Assembly: GCA_025928545.1 (NCBI GenBank)
Contig: JAICJH010000001.1
Location: 124,001 to 188,000 of the forward strand
Direction of reading: 5' to 3'
Source of the DNA: Bryobacteraceae bacterium
Lineage (GTDB): Bacteria; Acidobacteriota; Terriglobia; Bryobacterales; Bryobacteraceae
DNA length: 64,000 nucleotides
Each line of letters begins with the position of its first letter. Position 1 is the stretch's first letter. The position numbers were made by a program, and so were the translations under genes. The notes under the pieces are model-generated. The model worked only from the letters and a program-made list of their open reading frames with translations, was not told where the DNA came from and did not search any database. Positions 62,772 through 64,000 of the stretch are shown here, piece after piece.

Positions 62772-64000
62772 ATGAGACTCATGAAAATACTGAAATCGAT
62801 TGGAATGCGGGCTCGGTTTCTTGCGGGCGCGCTCCCGGTGTTCCTGCTCCTGTCTCCCGCGAGCGCGCCTGCCCAGAAACTCGACACAACACAATTCATC
62901 GTGATCGGCGAAGGGCTGGCGTCCGGCATGGCGGACTTCGCTCTGCGGGACGTCTATCAGAAGACGAGTTTTCCCGCCCAGATGGCCGCGCAGATGAACA
63001 CAGCATTCCCCATGCCGTTGATTCAATCCCCGGGAATCTCGTTTGGCACCCCGGGCTTCAACCAACTGTCCGCCGGTCTGCCTTTCACTCTGCAGGGTTC
63101 GGGCCGCAATGACTTTCCTCCCCAGCTTTTTGTATTCAACCTGGCAATGCCCGGCGCCACCGTCACTGACGCGCTGAATCTCCGCCCTGCCACTCCATTG
63201 ATTCAGGCGGGGAACCCCAAACAGACTCTCGCGAACCTCGTTCTTGGCTATCCCAGTCTGATCATCGAGAACAACGTTCCCTACTGGAGTCAGGTGGAGT
63301 ATGCACTTGCCATGAATCCAACACTGGTCGTCGTCGAACTCGGCTATTCCGAAGTTCTGGCCGCAGCCGCCACCAACGATCCGTCGAAACTGCCGAACGC
63401 CGCCACCTTTGCCACCAACTATGGCACGCTTCTTTCCCGGCTCAAGTCAGGCGGACCGGCTGGACCCCAGATTGTAGTCATGACGATTCCCGATCCCTTC
63501 GACACGGCCTACTTCACGTCGGTGAACAACGCGACTAATTTCCTGGGCGGCGCGCCCCCCGACACCATTGCAGCCTTTCTCGCAATGAAGCAGGGCGACT
63601 ACTTCACGCCTAATGGATTGCTCCAGGCCGTTTCCGCTCTGGTCACAGGCAACGTGAATCCCTTCTTTAACCCGTTTTCGGCGCAGGCCGGCACCGTGGT
63701 GAATGCGGCTACCCAAACCGCTGTCGAAAGTAACCTGACCGCGCTCAATGCCGGCATTACGGCTGCCGCAAAGAACTCGGGCGCCGTCGTATTTGACCTG
63801 CAGGCGCTGATGCACCAGTTCCGGCAAAACGGTATTACGGTAGGCTCCCAGACGCTCACCGCCGATTACCTCGGCGGTATTTACTCGCTCGATGGCTATT
63901 ATCCGGGGAGCCTCGGACAGGCTGTAATCGCCAATCAAATGCTCTCTCTGCTGAATACGACCTACAAAAGAAACTTCCCGATGCTCGATCTGGTTTCGAT
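62772..64000 (+). CDS. Secreted SGNH/GDSL-hydrolase-like protein with altered catalytic sites (3' end outside window)
   Basis: At least 409 residues, open to the right edge. Start ATG 62772; ATG 62766, which overlaps the FadL stop (TAATG), is an in-frame alternative. Signal peptide about 1-35 (LPVFLLLSPASAPAQ). The layout matches the large SGNH hydrolases that follow FadL genes, but each catalytic block is altered. Block I G-D-S-L reads GEGLASG (46-52), so Ser is Gly. Block III G-N-N-D reads LGYSEVLAA (near 190). Block V D-G-x-H-P reads SLDGYYPG (near 370-377), so His is Tyr. Probably a non-catalytic binding or transport-assist protein (inference). Confidence 0.82.
   Translation, partial: MRLMKILKSIGMRARFLAGALPVFLLLSPASAPAQKLDTTQFIVIGEGLASGMADFALRDVYQKTSFPAQMAAQMNTAFPMPLIQSPGISFGTPGFNQLSAGLPFTLQGSGRNDFPPQLFVFNLAMPGATVTDALNLRPATPLIQAGNPKQTLANLVLGYPSLIIENNVPYWSQVEYALAMNPTLVVVELGYSEVLAAAATNDPSKLPNAATFATNYGTLLSRLKSGGPAGPQIVVMTIPDPFDTAYFTSVNNATNFLGGAPPDTIAAFLAMKQGDYFTPNGLLQAVSALVTGNVNPFFNPFSAQAGTVVNAATQTAVESNLTALNAGITAAAKNSGAVVFDLQALMHQFRQNGITVGSQTLTADYLGGIYSLDGYYPGSLGQAVIANQMLSLLNTTYKRNFPMLDLVS

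Overview
The window looks like a high-GC Acidobacteriota chromosome, most likely from the Solibacter/Bryobacter (Bryobacterales) side. Three proteins carry the C-terminal module common in that group (TIGR03437-type), one is a TIGR03435/DUF3738-type protein, and two are FG-GAP/ASPIC-UnbV proteins. The housekeeping genes (pnp, rpsO, greA, purM, purN, dtd) fit a free-living soil heterotroph. No prophage, CRISPR array or intact transposase was seen.

Layout. 1-4668 (-): 5' part of a very large secreted Ig-like/DM9-like repeat protein that runs off the left edge. 5010-6758 (-): secreted GH10 xylanase. 7115-8326 (+): secreted aldose 1-epimerase-like protein with a Gly-rich insert. 8327-9531: gene-poor scar with an inverted-repeat element and a partial duplicate of the epimerase 3' end. 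9532-17410 (-): island of four large genes (DUF3696-type ABC/AAA ATPase, a partner protein with PLD-like features, dynamin-like GTPase, SNF2-family helicase), the best candidate for an undescribed defence-type system. 17411-18444: non-coding, with an extreme C+A biased stretch and a G-quadruplex motif. 18445-22891 (+): gldA/gldF/gldG-like ABC exporter genes plus a DUF4340 protein. 22951-28726 (+): nicotinate phosphoribosyltransferase, nicotinamidase and two paralogous secreted proteins. 28771-29867 (+): greA and a CDP-alcohol phosphatidyltransferase.

29935-32360: small basic protein (-), then dtd, purM, purN (+). 32367-35742 (-): AtuA-like pair and a secreted gluzincin-TPR protein. 35882-38200: unknown 333-aa protein (+), convergent with a double SRPBCC protein and its ArsR regulator (-), the latter preceded by a perfect 16-bp palindrome. 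38307-41083: thymidine kinase, aldo/keto reductase, a repeat pair, UDP-glucuronate decarboxylase-like gene. 41148-44738 (-): pnp, rpsO, SEC-C protein. 44955-47348: DUF3738 protein, HAD phosphatase, cutA (-), FtsB-like (+). 47495-47570: tRNA-Thr(CGT).

47804-56539 (+): two copies of a redoxin + FG-GAP/UnbV pair, each pair overlapping by ATGA, flanking a CPA2 antiporter and a protein that resembles the DUF1702 family known from enediyne loci. 56842-64000 (+): a cluster behind a near-consensus promoter: two secreted proteins, a GMC oxidoreductase with a Tat-targeted partner, a FadL-type porin and a SGNH-like protein, cut by the right edge, whose catalytic residues appear to be replaced.

Gene starts were moved inward from the longest reading frame wherever a Shine-Dalgarno sequence, a signal peptide or family conservation argued for it. 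Domain assignments are from motif recognition by eye, without database searches.
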